From NCBI GenBank assembly GCA_014885115.2, contig WKLE02000495.1, positions 20,529 through 41,144 of the forward strand: 20,616 bases of DNA, in the 5' to 3' direction. Positions 19,755-20,616 of the stretch are shown one piece after another (position 1 is the first letter of the stretch; the number at the start of each line of letters is the position of its first letter). Under the pieces are notes generated by a model. The model was not told the DNA's origin. It was given only the letters and a program-made list of their open reading frames with translations, and did no database searches. Position numbers and translations under genes: made by a program. Origin of the DNA: Asterionellopsis glacialis (lineage: Eukaryota; Bacillariophyta; Plagiogrammaphyceae; Rhaphoneidales; Asterionellopsidaceae).

Positions 19755-20616
19755 TAGGGTCTAGTCTGAGTGCTTTAGCTGGTACTTGTAGGCCTTTACT
19801 AGAGAGCACCGTAGCAGGTATTATACGAGTACGGTACTCTAGGCCTACTTGGGACTCTAGACTAGTACCACCGTACGAGTACAGGTACCAGGTAAACGAC
19901 TCAAGCTAGAGAGGACCCACCGCCTATCTCTCTCTCTAGAGAGGACTAGAGAGAACCTCTCTTCAGCTAGGACTTCCGGGTAAAGAAGATACATACCAGG
20001 TACCTTGTACCGAGTGAACCTCGCGTGGGTAGACTACCGGAAGTCCGCGTTCTACGGTGCAGGTAGTGCTGGTACCAGGTACCTGGTACGTTACCTCGTA
20101 CCAGGTACAGGTACCTTGTGCAGGTAGTTGTACCGGGTAGTCCTACTGTACCAGGTCCATTGTAGGACTGTCATACAGTTACCATATATCTGGAAAACTG
20201 CACGGTGCTTGGAACCTACGGTACCTGGTACACATGGAAATAATTATTACAATTATATCAGGTCGTAAAAGGTACCTGTAGGACCTAGTCCTACCCAACT
20301 TCAAAGTTACCTGGTACTGTATCTGCTACAAGTTTCAGTTGGACCTCTCTAGGTACCCACTACGTGACGTGAGTTAAATCGTACCTGGTAGTACAGAGGT
20401 ACAGTGCCTGCTAATTATTACGAGAAGTATTTATTATACCTGGTATGGTTCATATCGGTGCTTACCTGGTACCTGGTAAGTCCTTACCAGGTACCTCTAG
20501 TACAGGTACCTCTAGTACCGCAGTCTGTGACCAGTACCCCACTGTACCTGCACAGATAGGACCTACACGTACATTGTACCACAAAGATAGACTCTAGAGT
20601 GGCAAAATACGAGGCC
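19755..20616. repeat. Gene-free block of GTAC-centred palindromes and short repeats
   Basis: By hand I count about 34 GTAC words in the last 876 bases, where about 3-4 would be expected by chance. Recurrent words are GGTACC, CCAGGTAC, TACCTGGTA, CTCTAG and GTACAGG. There is a perfect 18-bp palindrome at 20072-20089, a perfect 13-bp inverted repeat with a 2-base spacer (20468-20480 and 20483-20495), and a tandem pair of GGTACCTCTAGTAC at 20490-20503 and 20505-20518. No ORF of note crosses it. It runs to the window edge. Confidence 0.8.

Noticed and set aside
19755..20616. The repeat block as a centromere or CRISPR array.
   Set aside because: Known diatom centromere sequences are marked by low GC, which this block is not, and there are no regular repeat-spacer units as in CRISPR.

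Overview
The window looks like nuclear DNA of a diatom. The strongest clue is the gene at the right end, which carries the CGRGG-type DUF6824 domain, a family known mainly from diatoms and greatly expanded there. Supporting clues are short spliceosomal introns (78-121 bp, GT..AG, with TGCTAAC-like branch points), genes spaced singly on both strands, and a TtcA-like enzyme with a heterokont-style plastid presequence. I cannot name the species.

Layout from left to right: a possible 3' end of a gene cut by the window edge (2-124, +, weak); an arsenite methyltransferase (615-1505, -); a 1.7 kb divergent intergenic region; a RING-H2 ubiquitin-ligase-like protein with a duplicated N-terminal motif (3215-4837, +); a TtcA-type tRNA thiolase with a probable plastid-targeting leader (5828-6973, +); a gap holding an imperfect inverted repeat and a small GTAC-rich cluster (6974-8137); a three-exon gene resembling the N-terminal part of a 2-oxoglutarate dioxygenase but without a visible iron-binding triad (8138-9472, +); a six-exon, 1463-residue chromatin protein joining a linker-histone (H15) domain, DDT/WHIM-like segments and a PWWP domain (14864-10002, -); an EF-hand protein with up to six loops (15867-17255, +); a DUF6824 protein with His/Gln-rich tracts (19629-17665, -); and from about 19755 to the window end a gene-free block built from GTAC-centred palindromes and short repeats.

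The genes do not form an operon or an obvious pathway. The two spliced genes were assembled by hand from splice signals. In both, every exon joins in frame: 372 residues for the dioxygenase-like gene and 1463 for the chromatin gene. Read without splicing, each breaks into several unrelated-looking ORFs. The best candidates for something undescribed are the H15-WHIM-PWWP protein, the GTAC-palindrome block with its small relative at 7700-7785, the triad-less dioxygenase-like gene, and the plastid-leader TtcA.
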